This document shows positions 1 to 8,433 of a stretch of DNA of 31,770 bases, piece by piece. Under the pieces are notes generated by a model. The model was not told the DNA's origin. It saw nothing but the letters and a program-made list of their open reading frames with translations, and made no database searches. Location of the stretch: contig JAXHVB010000026.1 in NCBI GenBank assembly GCA_034189125.1, forward strand, positions 1-31,770, in the 5' to 3' direction. Numbering within the stretch: position 1 is the stretch's first letter; each line of letters opens with the position of its first letter. Source of the DNA: UBA5862 sp002408105. GTDB lineage: Bacteria; Pseudomonadota; Gammaproteobacteria; Pseudomonadales; UBA5862. A program made the translations under genes and the position numbers.

Positions 1-1754
1 CTTGCATCGGATTCGATGTCCGGCAGCTGTGGGGCCAATTCCAGCCGACACTTGATTTGCTTGGAAACAAAAATGGAGTCCTGAAAAAAATTCACCAGAC
101 CTCGCAACAATTCGTTGACGTTGGTTGGACGACACTGCCTAGAAAGCTCGGAAACAGGCGCACGACCGAGACGATCCAACAGACTTCCAATGCGATTGAC
201 TTCATCACGAATGACATCCAGGTTTTCTTGGGTCTGTGGGTCACCACTCATGCGCATGCTAAGAATCTGCACGTAATTCTGAATGATGCTGAGGGGGTTG
301 CTGACCTCGTGAACCGTTTCACGAATCCACCGAGACGTTCTCTCTTCGGTTTGACGCAGCTGCTGCTCCGCCCGGTCCATCGTGCAGGATTCGCCCGGCG
401 CCTGCCTCGCAAGCTGCGAAAGCAGCAGCTGAAACACCGAGGAGGCCAAGCGCGCCTCAGCCAGATTGAGCCCCGCACCGCTGACCGCAAGCACACCCCT
501 GGCAGCGCCTTCAGTCTGTACCGGCAGGCACAAGAGCGACCCGCTGCCCGAATACCTCAACAGCTGTTCATCGATCAGAGCCTGACCAGCGGCCCCTGTT
601 TCGATCCGCACGACCTCACCCGCTGCGGCGCGGAAAGCCGCCACCAAGGCGCTGGGATGCTCTGCACCATCCAACAGTTCAACCTGCAAATCGCGCAGAA
701 ACGGGTCGCTTGACTGGCTACAGGGGCGCAGCACCTCCCCAGACTCGTCGGTCCAAAACAGCACCACAAACCCATCGCCATACAGCAAGCGAACCGCCGC
801 ATGGACCTGTTTGGCAAAATCCGGCCAAGTGGCAGAGCGCTCCACAGCCCCTTCACTGGAGAACAACGCACTGACCACAGCATGGTTGCGCACCAGGTGC
901 GCCAGCGCCACGCCCGATGACCCGGCGTCCGCGGCCTCGCCCGCATCGGGTTTCAGGCCGAGGCTTGCTTCCATCTCGGTGACGGCGTCATTCGCCTCGA
1001 CAATGAGGTCAGCGTAGTCTTGAGCGCCGAGCCCATACGAGCCGAGCAAAGGCTGCAGGGCCAGTTGGGGCAACCGGTCGGGTGTATCAGGAAACTCCCA
1101 GGCGGCGCGAACGATTCGCACCAACGGATGGGCATATTTGAGATCCGCGGCCGTCGCACCCGCTAACCGCAGCGTTTCAACAACTGGAAACGGCAATGCC
1201 CAAGATTCGCATGCCATTTTGGCCCACTTGTCGATGAGGTCCGAATCCCAGCGGTCCCGAGATGCCTCGGGCTGGCTTCCATCGTCACGCAGGGCCTGCT
1301 CCAGCTCCACCAATTCCCAGAGCAGGGCACCCAAGCGGGCCTGTCCAGGCACGGAATACCCGCACTGCACAGCAAGGCGGTGTGCAATTTCGGCGCGCCA
1401 GCGCGCCCGGCGCCAGCGCCCTTCAAATATGAAGGCGGCGCCTTGGTTGAAAGGCGAAAAAAACTGCTGAACACCCGCCAGCGTAACCAGCATCCGGAAT
1501 CGATCGGGAGCAACGACTGCGGCCAACTCGTCGACCGTTCCTTCTGCGTGCTCACCGAGGGGCAAGCCGCCCTCAGCCGAAAGTGCCCGAGCCAAGAGCA
1601 CGGGGTCTGCCCCAAGGCATTGCCGCACCAGCTGCGGCGTCTGCCGCAGCCGACCCGCCTGGATTCCCGCAAAAATGCGCACCAGCAGCGGAGGATAGAC
1701 CGGCAAGGTCGCGAAATCTGTGGGGTCGTGATCCTGTACTTCAACGGCAACCAT
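1..1754 (-). CDS. HDOD-like/GAF sensor histidine kinase (C-terminus beyond window)
   Basis: I translated the minus strand from the ATG at 1754; the frame stays open to the left edge (about 584 codons), so the C-terminus is missing. Residues ~20-230 resemble a HDOD domain, with the pattern of a helix, then ADPVLLARAL, then a VDELAAVVAP region. Residues ~295-455 look like a GAF sensor domain. The HisKA H-box follows, with VHEVSNPLS placing the phospho-accepting His near residue 482. The frame ends as the ATPase domain would begin, so N, G1 and G2 boxes cannot be checked. No transmembrane segment is evident, so the protein is probably cytosolic and senses a soluble or protein signal. A weak GGA lies 6-8 nt before the start. 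It is divergent from the MinD-like gene on the plus strand. The ligand and response regulator are unknown. Confidence 0.8.
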   Translation of the reverse strand, partial: MVAVEVQDHDPTDFATLPVYPPLLVRIFAGIQAGRLRQTPQLVRQCLGADPVLLARALSAEGGLPLGEHAEGTVDELAAVVAPDRFRMLVTLAGVQQFFSPFNQGAAFIFEGRWRRARWRAEIAHRLAVQCGYSVPGQARLGALLWELVELEQALRDDGSQPEASRDRWDSDLIDKWAKMACESWALPFPVVETLRLAGATAADLKYAHPLVRIVRAAWEFPDTPDRLPQLALQPLLGSYGLGAQDYADLIVEANDAVTEMEASLGLKPDAGEAADAGSSGVALAHLVRNHAVVSALFSSEGAVERSATWPDFAKQVHAAVRLLYGDGFVVLFWTDESGEVLRPCSQSSDPFLRDLQVELLDGAEHPSALVAAFRAAAGEVVRIETGAAGQALIDEQLLRYSGSGSLLCLPVQTEGAARGVLAVSGAGLNLAEARLASSVFQLLLSQLARQAPGESCTMDRAEQQLRQTEERTSRWIRETVHEVSNPLSIIQNYVQILSMRMSGDPQTQENLDVIRDEVNRIGSLLDRLGRAPVSELSRQCRPTNVNELLRGLVNFFQDSIFVSKQIKCRLELAPQLPDIESDA

Positions 1755-1933
1755 GGAGAATCCAGTACATCCCAGGCAGCGGAACAATCAACCCGTGCCC
1801 CTTACATCACATTGAGCACTGGACGCTTCGTTGCGGTCAAAGCGACGGTGAATACAAGCACCGAAACGTGGATAATGGTGCGCTTGGGTCACCCCCCCAG
1901 CGTTCCCGTCACATACACACAGCAGCAGCAACC

Positions 1934-3067
1934 TTGCCCCAACGCACCTTCATCATTGGAATCGGCAGCGAACTCCCAAACTCAGGGGTCACCACCCTGT
2001 GCTGCCAACTGCAGGCGCTCCTTAAAAAAGCGGCAGGCATGGCGTGCACCATTATAGAGACACGGGGGACCGCCACAAGGACCCTGGTCCAGGCGGCAGG
2101 GAAAAGTGAGAACGAACCTCCAAAGGCGGACGATCCCCCCCCCGCAATGCTCCATTGGTCGGCCCGCTCACCCTATGGCGCGGCGAGCGGGCAAAACTTC
2201 GACTGGCGCACCCTGAACGGGATCACCGGTCGGCTGACACTGGTTGCACTGCCCGCTTTCTCTGAGACTGAGCCCGCACATCTGCAACGCTGGATCGCCC
2301 ATTGTGACTATTTGCTTTGGGTCACCACGGCCCAGGCCTCCCCCCACCTGAAACTGGAGTCGCTGCGCCGTTTGCAGGGCGAGTGCGCGCAGTTGCCGCC
2401 GACAGGCTCCATTGCAAACATGGTCACCGGAAGCCACCAGGGCAAACGCCTCATGGAACAGTTGCGCGCGGCGTTCGCGCTGCGCAACCTGACCGGCCCG
2501 GTCGACTTGGGCCATCTGGGCTATGAAACCAGCGTTGCCATCGCCACCGGACGCGCGAGCACGGTGGCCCACTGCTTCCCGGACAGCCCAGCTGTCGAAG
2601 AACTACAGAACATCCTGGACCGGACCCTAGAGTTTTTGGCCGTTCCTTCAAGCGAATTGGACCCAGACCACGACCCTTCACACATTCAGGCTGCGGACAC
2701 ACGGACCGGTCTGTCTGGGACAGACTCGCGCACAACCGGCGACCAACTGGTAACCAGGCTGGGAACCGAGACCGCTGCAGGTGTCGCGGCCGAAGTGCTC
2801 CGACTGCGCAGCACCTACCCACACCAACCCGAACTGCTCGCTCAGATCGCCAACGCACTGTTGGAAGTGGTCGCGCAGGACCCGAACGCAGCCCTCGAAG
2901 GCAGCACCGCAGCTGAGGACCGGGGCGGCCACGGGTGGCAAAAGGACGCACCGAGTGCCGACCAATCGCCACCATACACCGGCCGTCAACACCCGAATGC
3001 GCCCCGGCTCCCGCAAACCAACTGGCGCCAGTTGATGGAGCTGGCAGCGCGCACCGGTGCTGGGTGA
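1934..3067 (+). CDS. MinD/FlhG-like protein with degenerate nucleotide-binding site
   Basis: The protein (377 aa from this TTG) has the layout of the MinD/ParA/FlhG family: a first strand (TFIIGIGSE), a turn where the P-loop should be, a strand before a family-type LPAF turn, a DYLLWVTTAQ strand, an IANMVTG strand and a late VAIATGRAS..CFPDSPA segment typical of FlhG/MinD. The P-loop position reads LPNSGVTT instead of KGGxGKT, so both lysines are absent, and the Asp of the DTPAG-like motif is replaced (VALPAF). I infer a non-hydrolysing or ATP-independent relative. Residues after ~240 are low-complexity with one short helical stretch. The start is uncertain: an in-frame GTG at 1868 is the alternative, and neither has a clear Shine-Dalgarno. 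The frame stays open upstream to an ATG at 1583, but that would overlap the kinase 5' end. The divergent kinase suggests joint function. Confidence 0.6.
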   Translation: MPQRTFIIGIGSELPNSGVTTLCCQLQALLKKAAGMACTIIETRGTATRTLVQAAGKSENEPPKADDPPPAMLHWSARSPYGAASGQNFDWRTLNGITGRLTLVALPAFSETEPAHLQRWIAHCDYLLWVTTAQASPHLKLESLRRLQGECAQLPPTGSIANMVTGSHQGKRLMEQLRAAFALRNLTGPVDLGHLGYETSVAIATGRASTVAHCFPDSPAVEELQNILDRTLEFLAVPSSELDPDHDPSHIQAADTRTGLSGTDSRTTGDQLVTRLGTETAAGVAAEVLRLRSTYPHQPELLAQIANALLEVVAQDPNAALEGSTAAEDRGGHGWQKDAPSADQSPPYTGRQHPNAPRLPQTNWRQLMELAARTGAG

Positions 3068-3121
3068 CACTGCCTTGACCACTGCGGGGCCCGTCAGGCG
3101 CTGGCAGCCCTGTCCTTCCGG

Positions 3122-4372
3122 CTAGGCCAGCTCGGGAACCCGGCTCAAACGCCGCCCCGCCACCCACAACACCAAGCTGCCGATGAGCAGGTACAAGCCG
3201 CCCGCGCCAAGCGCCGTCACCAAATGCACACCCGCTTCAATGAACCAGCCGAATACGACCGGAGCGCAGGCCGTCGCCAGCACCATAAGTGCGGAAATCA
3301 GAGCCCGTATCGCCCCCAGATGACAGGTTCCGTACAGCTCGCTCCAGGTGGCGTTCACCACTGGACCTGAGACCCCGGTGGTCAAGCCTGCCAAGGCCAG
3401 ATACACCCAGACCACCGCCACGCCATCGCTTGCGGGCAACAACAAGAACCCGAGGCCAAGGCCCGCTGGAAACATCCACAACAGCCGCCTCCCGCCACTG
3501 TGGTCGACCATCGGGCCCACAGCAATGGAACCGACCACGTGGGCTATGGCGTAGGCAGTGAACCCGCTGGCCAAAGTCGCCAGGCGCCACCCCTGCTCAC
3601 TGGCCAGCACGCCTTGATAAAAAAACGCCCCCGTCAAAAAAAAAGGCGGCGCGAGGTACCAGGCAAGCACCAAGTAAAAGCGCGGGTCCACCACCACCTG
3701 ACGCCGAGTCCAAGCCACGTCATTGCCGGCCACCTCGCCGGTGGCGTCCACATCAAGTCGGAGGAATACACCGGCCTGCCCGTCGCCACGAGCCAGCCAA
3801 TGCAGAAGTGGCGGAGCCACGATCAGGAAGGCAGCCGCAACCAGAGCCCAGGCGCCTCGCCAGCCGACAACACCCAGCAACGCCACCGCTACCAGCGGCA
3901 GGAGTGCTTCGCCGAGAGACAGCCCCAATGTCGCCAAGCCCAGGGCCTTGCCGCGGTCCGTGGTAAAGCGGCGACTCATGGTGACCACTGCGGTCTGGCT
4001 CAACAGGCCCTGACCGGTGATGCGCATCAACAGGAGCCCTGCGCCCAAGACCCACGGAGTGGTTGCCGCCGCAATCAAGGTCGCGGCTACACCTGCGACC
4101 ACGCAAACCACCACGGTGAAGGCTGGTGTAGCAACACGATCCACCAGCGTGCCAAGCCAGATCAACGACAATCCGCTGATCAGGGTTGCCCCACCATACA
4201 ACCGGCCGAGCTCTGCTTGGCTGATCGACAGGGCCGCCGCCATGGGGCCATTGAACAGGGAGATAAAGAACGTCTGGCCGAAGTTGCAAAACAGCATCGC
4301 CGCCATTCCGAATCCGAGCAAACGGGGAAAGCGACTCAGCAGCGGCAGGTATCCGGGTTTTGGAGCAGGCAT
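3122..4372 (-). CDS. Major facilitator superfamily transporter
   Basis: This 416-residue, very hydrophobic protein has about twelve predicted membrane helices and fits the usual MFS length. Its loop after helix 2 (GTLVDR) resembles the MFS motif A region, and a second charged loop (GPMVDHSGGRR) starts the C-terminal half. The substrate cannot be read from sequence. I chose the ATG at 4372 because it overlaps the queF stop as TGATG, a classic translational-coupling arrangement. The frame stays open further upstream to 4636, but that would lie inside queF, and its extra residues are arginine-rich and non-hydrophobic. No Shine-Dalgarno is visible, consistent with coupling to queF. Two adenine runs (plus-strand sense) sit inside the coding sequence at 3619-3625 and 3636-3644. 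The gene converges with the MinD-like gene, 54 bp apart. Confidence 0.85.
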   Translation of the reverse strand: MPAPKPGYLPLLSRFPRLLGFGMAAMLFCNFGQTFFISLFNGPMAAALSISQAELGRLYGGATLISGLSLIWLGTLVDRVATPAFTVVVCVVAGVAATLIAAATTPWVLGAGLLLMRITGQGLLSQTAVVTMSRRFTTDRGKALGLATLGLSLGEALLPLVAVALLGVVGWRGAWALVAAAFLIVAPPLLHWLARGDGQAGVFLRLDVDATGEVAGNDVAWTRRQVVVDPRFYLVLAWYLAPPFFLTGAFFYQGVLASEQGWRLATLASGFTAYAIAHVVGSIAVGPMVDHSGGRRLLWMFPAGLGLGFLLLPASDGVAVVWVYLALAGLTTGVSGPVVNATWSELYGTCHLGAIRALISALMVLATACAPVVFGWFIEAGVHLVTALGAGGLYLLIGSLVLWVAGRRLSRVPELA

Positions 4373-5193
4373 CACTGGCGCGGCGCGCGTCCCCATGGAA
4401 ATCCTGAATTCACTGGGTCTGTGCTTCGCAAGCAATTGATATCCAACCCGCCTCGACGCAGAAACCAGGCGCAAACCGTCAACCGATCCGGGCCGTAGAC
4501 AGACCACAAGTCGGAGAAAATCTGCTCGGCACACTGCTCGTGAAAGCCGGTGTGTGTGCGGTAGGACACCAAGTACCTCAAGAGCGCGGCGTGGTCGAGC
4601 CCCTGGCCGGTGTACTCGATCCAAACCGAACCCCAATCCGGCTGGCCCGTCACCGGGCAGAGGGTCCGAAGGACGTGGCTGTACAGGCGCTCATGCACCT
4701 TGCCTGCCTGGGGAGCCACTGAAAGCAAATTCCGGTCATAGACGTAGCCGTCGATCTGGACGTCGAGTCCATCGAGGCAAAGCCCCGCTAGGTTCAGTGC
4801 GGCGGGCGTGCGGTCGATCGGACCGATGCGCACCGCCACAGCGTCGCTCACCGCGGCACTTAAGTCCGACTGGATCCGCAAGCGCACCGCTTCGGCGGAC
4901 TCAAAACGTTCCATGTTCAGCGAGTTGAGGTACAGCTTGAGCGACTTGGATTCAACCAGTGAATGGCTCGACGCTCGAAACTGAAACTGTGCCTGGGCCA
5001 CTTGAGGCAGGCCGCGAAGGTTCAACCAGGAGAGCTCATGCGCGTTCCATACGTCCAGCCCGTGGACCCCGTCCAGCCCTTCCAGGTCGCGCCGCTCTCT
5101 GGGAAGTACAAACAGAACATCTGGGCTATAGGTTTCAGGCACTGGGCTTCGAACGCCTAGGGTGCCCAGTGGCTCAAATTCAGATGCAGACAT
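4372..5193 (-). CDS. queF: NADPH-dependent 7-cyano-7-deazaguanine reductase
   Basis: QueF reduces preQ0 to preQ1 with NADPH in queuosine tRNA modification, in the cytosol. This 273-residue protein matches the long, tandem T-fold form of gammaproteobacteria. The NADPH-site motif ESKSLKLY lies near residues 81-88. The nucleophile is in TLCPVTGQPDW, giving Cys179 and the partner Asp186. FHEQC gives the substrate-binding His218 and Glu219, and RRGGLDINCLRS is the conserved C-terminal signature. An in-frame TTG at 5211 would add six residues; I chose the ATG at 5193, which starts a normal-looking N-terminus. A GGAG lies about 13 nt before it. The gene probably forms an operon with the overlapping MFS gene downstream and is divergent from the TPR gene. 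Confidence 0.95.
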   Translation of the reverse strand: MSASEFEPLGTLGVRSPVPETYSPDVLFVLPRERRDLEGLDGVHGLDVWNAHELSWLNLRGLPQVAQAQFQFRASSHSLVESKSLKLYLNSLNMERFESAEAVRLRIQSDLSAAVSDAVAVRIGPIDRTPAALNLAGLCLDGLDVQIDGYVYDRNLLSVAPQAGKVHERLYSHVLRTLCPVTGQPDWGSVWIEYTGQGLDHAALLRYLVSYRTHTGFHEQCAEQIFSDLWSVYGPDRLTVCAWFLRRGGLDINCLRSTDPVNSGFPWGRAPRQ

Positions 5194-5221
5194 CGCAGCT
5201 GCCGGCTCCAAGGGTTACAGG

Positions 5222-5229
5222 ACTATACT
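5222..5229. promoter_or_regulatory. Possible -10 elements in the queF / TPR divergent spacer
   Basis: The 91-bp spacer carries TATACT (plus, 5224-5229) overlapping TATAGT on the minus strand (5227-5222). Both are close to the sigma-70 -10 consensus, in a GC-rich spacer. I could not find a convincing -35 at 16-18 bp for either direction, so these are candidates only. Confidence 0.25.
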
Positions 5230-5284
5230 TTGGGGCGCGCCGAATCGACCGAGGCGCCTCGACCCCAGCACCCCAGACAAGAAG

Positions 5285-8200
5285 ATGCGAACGGACGCAG
5301 TGCGAAGCCCCCTCGACAAACCACCGGTGGTGCCGTGCGCCCGCGCTGCCAGGCCTGCCGCCACCACCGTGCTCACGATTGCCATCGCCTGCGCGTGTAC
5401 ACCCACGAAAGAGGCATTGGACCCGGCACGCGCGGAGCAGCGTGGACATGCATTGGTTGCTGAGGGCAAAGTCGAGGCAGCCCGCGCAACCTGGGCGCGG
5501 CTGCTGCTGGAGTTTCCCCACCAAGCCAGCGTGCGCCTCGCGCTGGGTGCCAGCTATGTTAGCACCGAGCAGTGGGGCCGGGCGCAAAAAGAACTGTCAC
5601 GGGACCTCGGCTGCGTCCAGGACAACGACCAACGCCGCCTCATGCTGGCAGAGGTGGCGCTCGCCACCGGACGCGCCGAGACCATCGCCCCACTCTTGGC
5701 TCCGGATCTGTTGGTGCCACAGTCCGAGACCAACCCACGGATTCACCTGCTGCGCGGTCACGCCACCGTCGCGCTCGACCAGCGCACCGATGCGGCAGCG
5801 CATTTCCAGCGCGCCCTGCAGTTGGATCCGAGCCTCGTCGGCCCCCGGCTCGCCCAAACCCAGCTGCACCTTCGGGACGGTGATTTCGCCGCAAGTGCAG
5901 CCCTGCTCGATGCCATCGACCCCGCGCGACTGAGCGCCACCGAACAGGTGGAGTATTGGCACCTCCGCTACCGTGTGAACGCAGCCCAATCCCAGCATCA
6001 ACTGGCGGACGACGCCCTCTCGCGCGCGATTGAGCTGGCGCCGCGGCGCTCCGACCTTCGCGCAGAACGCGTCCGCAGGCTGCTGGGGCGCGGAGTCGCG
6101 GGAGAGGCCAGTGCGGACATCGGACGACTGTTGCAGTCCGATCCGCTCGACCCGCTCTACCTGTGGTTCGATGGACGCCACGCACAGCTGCTCGGCAACA
6201 ACCGCCATGCGCTGGCCCGCTGGCGAGAGGCCCTGAACGTAGACCCGAGCTTCGCACCTGCACTGCTTTCGGCCGCCCAGATAACCCACGGCGAAGACCC
6301 CGACACCGCGGCGGATTTTTACGTTCGCTATCTAGCGACAGCGGCGCCCAGGCAGCCCGAAGCGGCTCATGCGGGACTTGCCGACATCTTCTTCAATCAG
6401 CGCAAGCATGCCCTTGCCGAGCGCCACCTGCGGTGGCTACTGGAGCACCGAGACAACCCATCCGACCAGGTCGACATGCTGCAGCTGGAGTTGGCTTGGG
6501 GGCGACTCGATCGCGCACAGAAACGCGCGCTTGAACTGAGCGAGGCAGCCCGCGCGGGCACCGTGCCGGCCTTACAACTCCTGGAGGTGCTTACAGAGGC
6601 TGGCTGGTATCCAACCGCAGCAGCACTGATGAACAGCTTGACCCCGGCCCAAAGGCATGGGGTGCCTGTGCTGTTGCAGGCGCGCATCGCGGTCGAGACC
6701 GAACAAGCCCAGCATGCATTGGACCTGCTCTCAAGCCGGCCGGCCGCGACCGGCCCCGAAGCGGCTCTGCTGCGCGCCCGCGCACTGGGGCGCCTCGGTC
6801 GCCGTGCTGAAGCGGGACAAGTCCTTGAAGTCCAGTTGGCAGCCACTCCGCAGCACCTGCCAGTCCGCCAGGCGCTGGCCGAGTTGCTGCGTCTGAACAA
6901 GCAAATCGGTGCCGCCAGGAACCTATTGGCCGCGGCCCCACGGGCCCCTGGAGACTGGCGAGCCGAGGAAGCCACCGCACTCTTCGAATCCCAAATCGGC
7001 AACTGGAGCGGCTACCGCCGGCAGATGGACGACCTGGTGGCCCGATTTCCGAATTCGACCGAACTGCACGTGCGATACGCCGAAGGCCTGTTGCGGGCCA
7101 AGCAGCCTGAACTCGCCCGGCGGATTCTAACGTCAGTCGCGACCGACGCCGCCCGCAACCCCCGCTACCGCGAGGTCGCCGGGCGCGCCGCCTTGGCGCT
7201 TGATGACGCTGAAGGTGCCGTGACCCACCTGCATGCCCTCGCCGATCTGCGCCCGGGTTCGGCGCGAGCCCAGGCGCTCTTAGGTGAGGCATACCAGCTC
7301 TCGGGCAACCCGCTCTCTGCACTGACCGCGTTTCGTCGTGCTGCCACCCTAGATCCCGATTCGCTGATGCGGCAGGCGCAGCTGATCGAGGCGGAGCTGC
7401 GGGCCAACGCACCGAGCCGCGCGCTGCAAGTACTGCGGCCCCTCATCGAGCGCGAAACTGTGCAGCCTTGGCCGCCCATGCTGACTGCCAGCTTGATTGA
7501 CGTGGTCGATTACCTGGAACACACCGAGCAGGCGCCGCGGGGACGGCAGCTGCTTGAGGATGCCCTGAACAAGGCGCCGCGCGACACCGACCTCTGGGCT
7601 CGCCTGTGCAGTCTGGCCCTGGCCGCTGGATCATTGGACCGGGCCCAGTCAGCGCTCGTCCAGGTGCAAGAACTCGAGCCCCACGGGGCCCGCACCCTGC
7701 TTTTACAGGGCCTGCTCACTGAGGCCCAAGGCAATCCGCAAGCTGCCCAAGCCCTATACCGGAGCGCGCTCACCCAGCGCCCCCTGGCGGGGGCCAACCT
7801 CGCGTTGATCGACTCTCTGGACGCTGGCGGACACCAGGCGGAGGCGTTACAACAGGCCCAGAGCTGGGCGGTGGGCCACCCAGAGGACCTGGAGAACCTG
7901 TCCAGAATGGCCGAACTCAGCACAGCGCTCGGCAACACAGAAGCCGCGCTGCAGGCACTTGAGCGCCTGCTCGCACTGGCCCCCTCGCAGCACTCGGTTT
8001 TGGTGCGCTTGACCCGCACCGCAGCGCCTGAAGACCCAGCTCTGGCCTTGGGCTATGCCAAGCAAGCGTACTTACTGAAACCAAGCGATCCTGAAGTGGC
8101 AGGGCTGTACGGGGAGCTGTTGCTGCGTCTCAAACGTTCACCGGACCAGGCTCAAGCCCTGTTGCTGCAAGCATTCGAAGGCGCTCCGGGTGACGCACAC

Positions 8201-8347
8201 CTGCAGTTGCAATTGGCTCAGGCGGAATTGGCGCTCGGCAACCGCGTTGCCGCCATCCGCCATCTGCGCGCGCTGATGCAAACCGAGAGCGCTGAGGGGA
8301 CCAAGGCGAAACACATCTTCCAGTCGCTTCAGGCGGCGCCAACCTAG
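5285..8347 (+). CDS. Large TPR-repeat protein, probable lipoprotein, PrsT-like
   Basis: This 1020-residue protein is built almost entirely of degenerate TPR units of about 34 residues. Typical pieces are AAHFQRALQLDPS, ALARWREALNVDPS and ALTAFRRAATLDPDS. The N-terminus has basic residues, a hydrophobic stretch (TTVLTIAIAC) and cysteines at residues 36 and 38, which fit a loose lipobox, so export and lipidation are likely but not certain. The overall pattern (lipoprotein signal, then about 900 residues of TPR with an early motif ending in a Leu-Gly) resembles PrsT of PEP-CTERM/exosortase systems. No exosortase or polysaccharide gene is in the window, so the family name is an inference. The start is ambiguous: ATG 5285 was chosen, and GTG 5330 would give a more compact signal peptide. 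An open frame up to 5162 is rejected because it crosses the queF start. Confidence 0.75.
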   Translation: MRTDAVRSPLDKPPVVPCARAARPAATTVLTIAIACACTPTKEALDPARAEQRGHALVAEGKVEAARATWARLLLEFPHQASVRLALGASYVSTEQWGRAQKELSRDLGCVQDNDQRRLMLAEVALATGRAETIAPLLAPDLLVPQSETNPRIHLLRGHATVALDQRTDAAAHFQRALQLDPSLVGPRLAQTQLHLRDGDFAASAALLDAIDPARLSATEQVEYWHLRYRVNAAQSQHQLADDALSRAIELAPRRSDLRAERVRRLLGRGVAGEASADIGRLLQSDPLDPLYLWFDGRHAQLLGNNRHALARWREALNVDPSFAPALLSAAQITHGEDPDTAADFYVRYLATAAPRQPEAAHAGLADIFFNQRKHALAERHLRWLLEHRDNPSDQVDMLQLELAWGRLDRAQKRALELSEAARAGTVPALQLLEVLTEAGWYPTAAALMNSLTPAQRHGVPVLLQARIAVETEQAQHALDLLSSRPAATGPEAALLRARALGRLGRRAEAGQVLEVQLAATPQHLPVRQALAELLRLNKQIGAARNLLAAAPRAPGDWRAEEATALFESQIGNWSGYRRQMDDLVARFPNSTELHVRYAEGLLRAKQPELARRILTSVATDAARNPRYREVAGRAALALDDAEGAVTHLHALADLRPGSARAQALLGEAYQLSGNPLSALTAFRRAATLDPDSLMRQAQLIEAELRANAPSRALQVLRPLIERETVQPWPPMLTASLIDVVDYLEHTEQAPRGRQLLEDALNKAPRDTDLWARLCSLALAAGSLDRAQSALVQVQELEPHGARTLLLQGLLTEAQGNPQAAQALYRSALTQRPLAGANLALIDSLDAGGHQAEALQQAQSWAVGHPEDLENLSRMAELSTALGNTEAALQALERLLALAPSQHSVLVRLTRTAAPEDPALALGYAKQAYLLKPSDPEVAGLYGELLLRLKRSPDQAQALLLQAFEGAPGDAHLQLQLAQAELALGNRVAAIRHLRALMQTESAEGTKAKHIFQSLQAAPT

Positions 8348-8359
8348 CCGAAGGTTTGG

Positions 8360-8388
8360 TTGGCAAATGGATTGAATTTCGATTAAAT
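8360..8388 (+). promoter_or_regulatory. Putative sigma-70 promoter of the DAHP synthase gene
   Basis: TTGGCA (8360-8365) and TTAAAT (8383-8388) are separated by 17 bp and lie 45 bp upstream of the ATG at 8434. The stretch is the most AT-rich part of the spacer. No leader peptide or attenuator was evident. It is a pattern match only. Confidence 0.35.
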
Positions 8389-8433
8389 AGCGGCCCTTTT
8401 TTCCTGACACCGCCGCACGCCGGCCACACCGCC

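Noticed and set aside
1583..1933. Upstream extension of the MinD-like frame to an ATG
   Set aside because: It would overlap the kinase 5' end on the other strand and adds low-complexity residues with no family match.
3636..3644. A-run considered as an intrinsic terminator
   Set aside because: On the minus strand no stem-loop precedes the U-run, and it sits in the middle of an intact transporter gene.
3500..4498. 332-codon open frame on the plus strand
   Set aside because: It is antisense to the MFS gene and queF, which both have clear family signals, and its product has no recognisable domain.
4373..4636. N-terminal extension of the MFS gene
   Set aside because: It lies within queF, is basic and not hydrophobic, and the TGATG-coupled ATG gives a normal MFS N-terminus.
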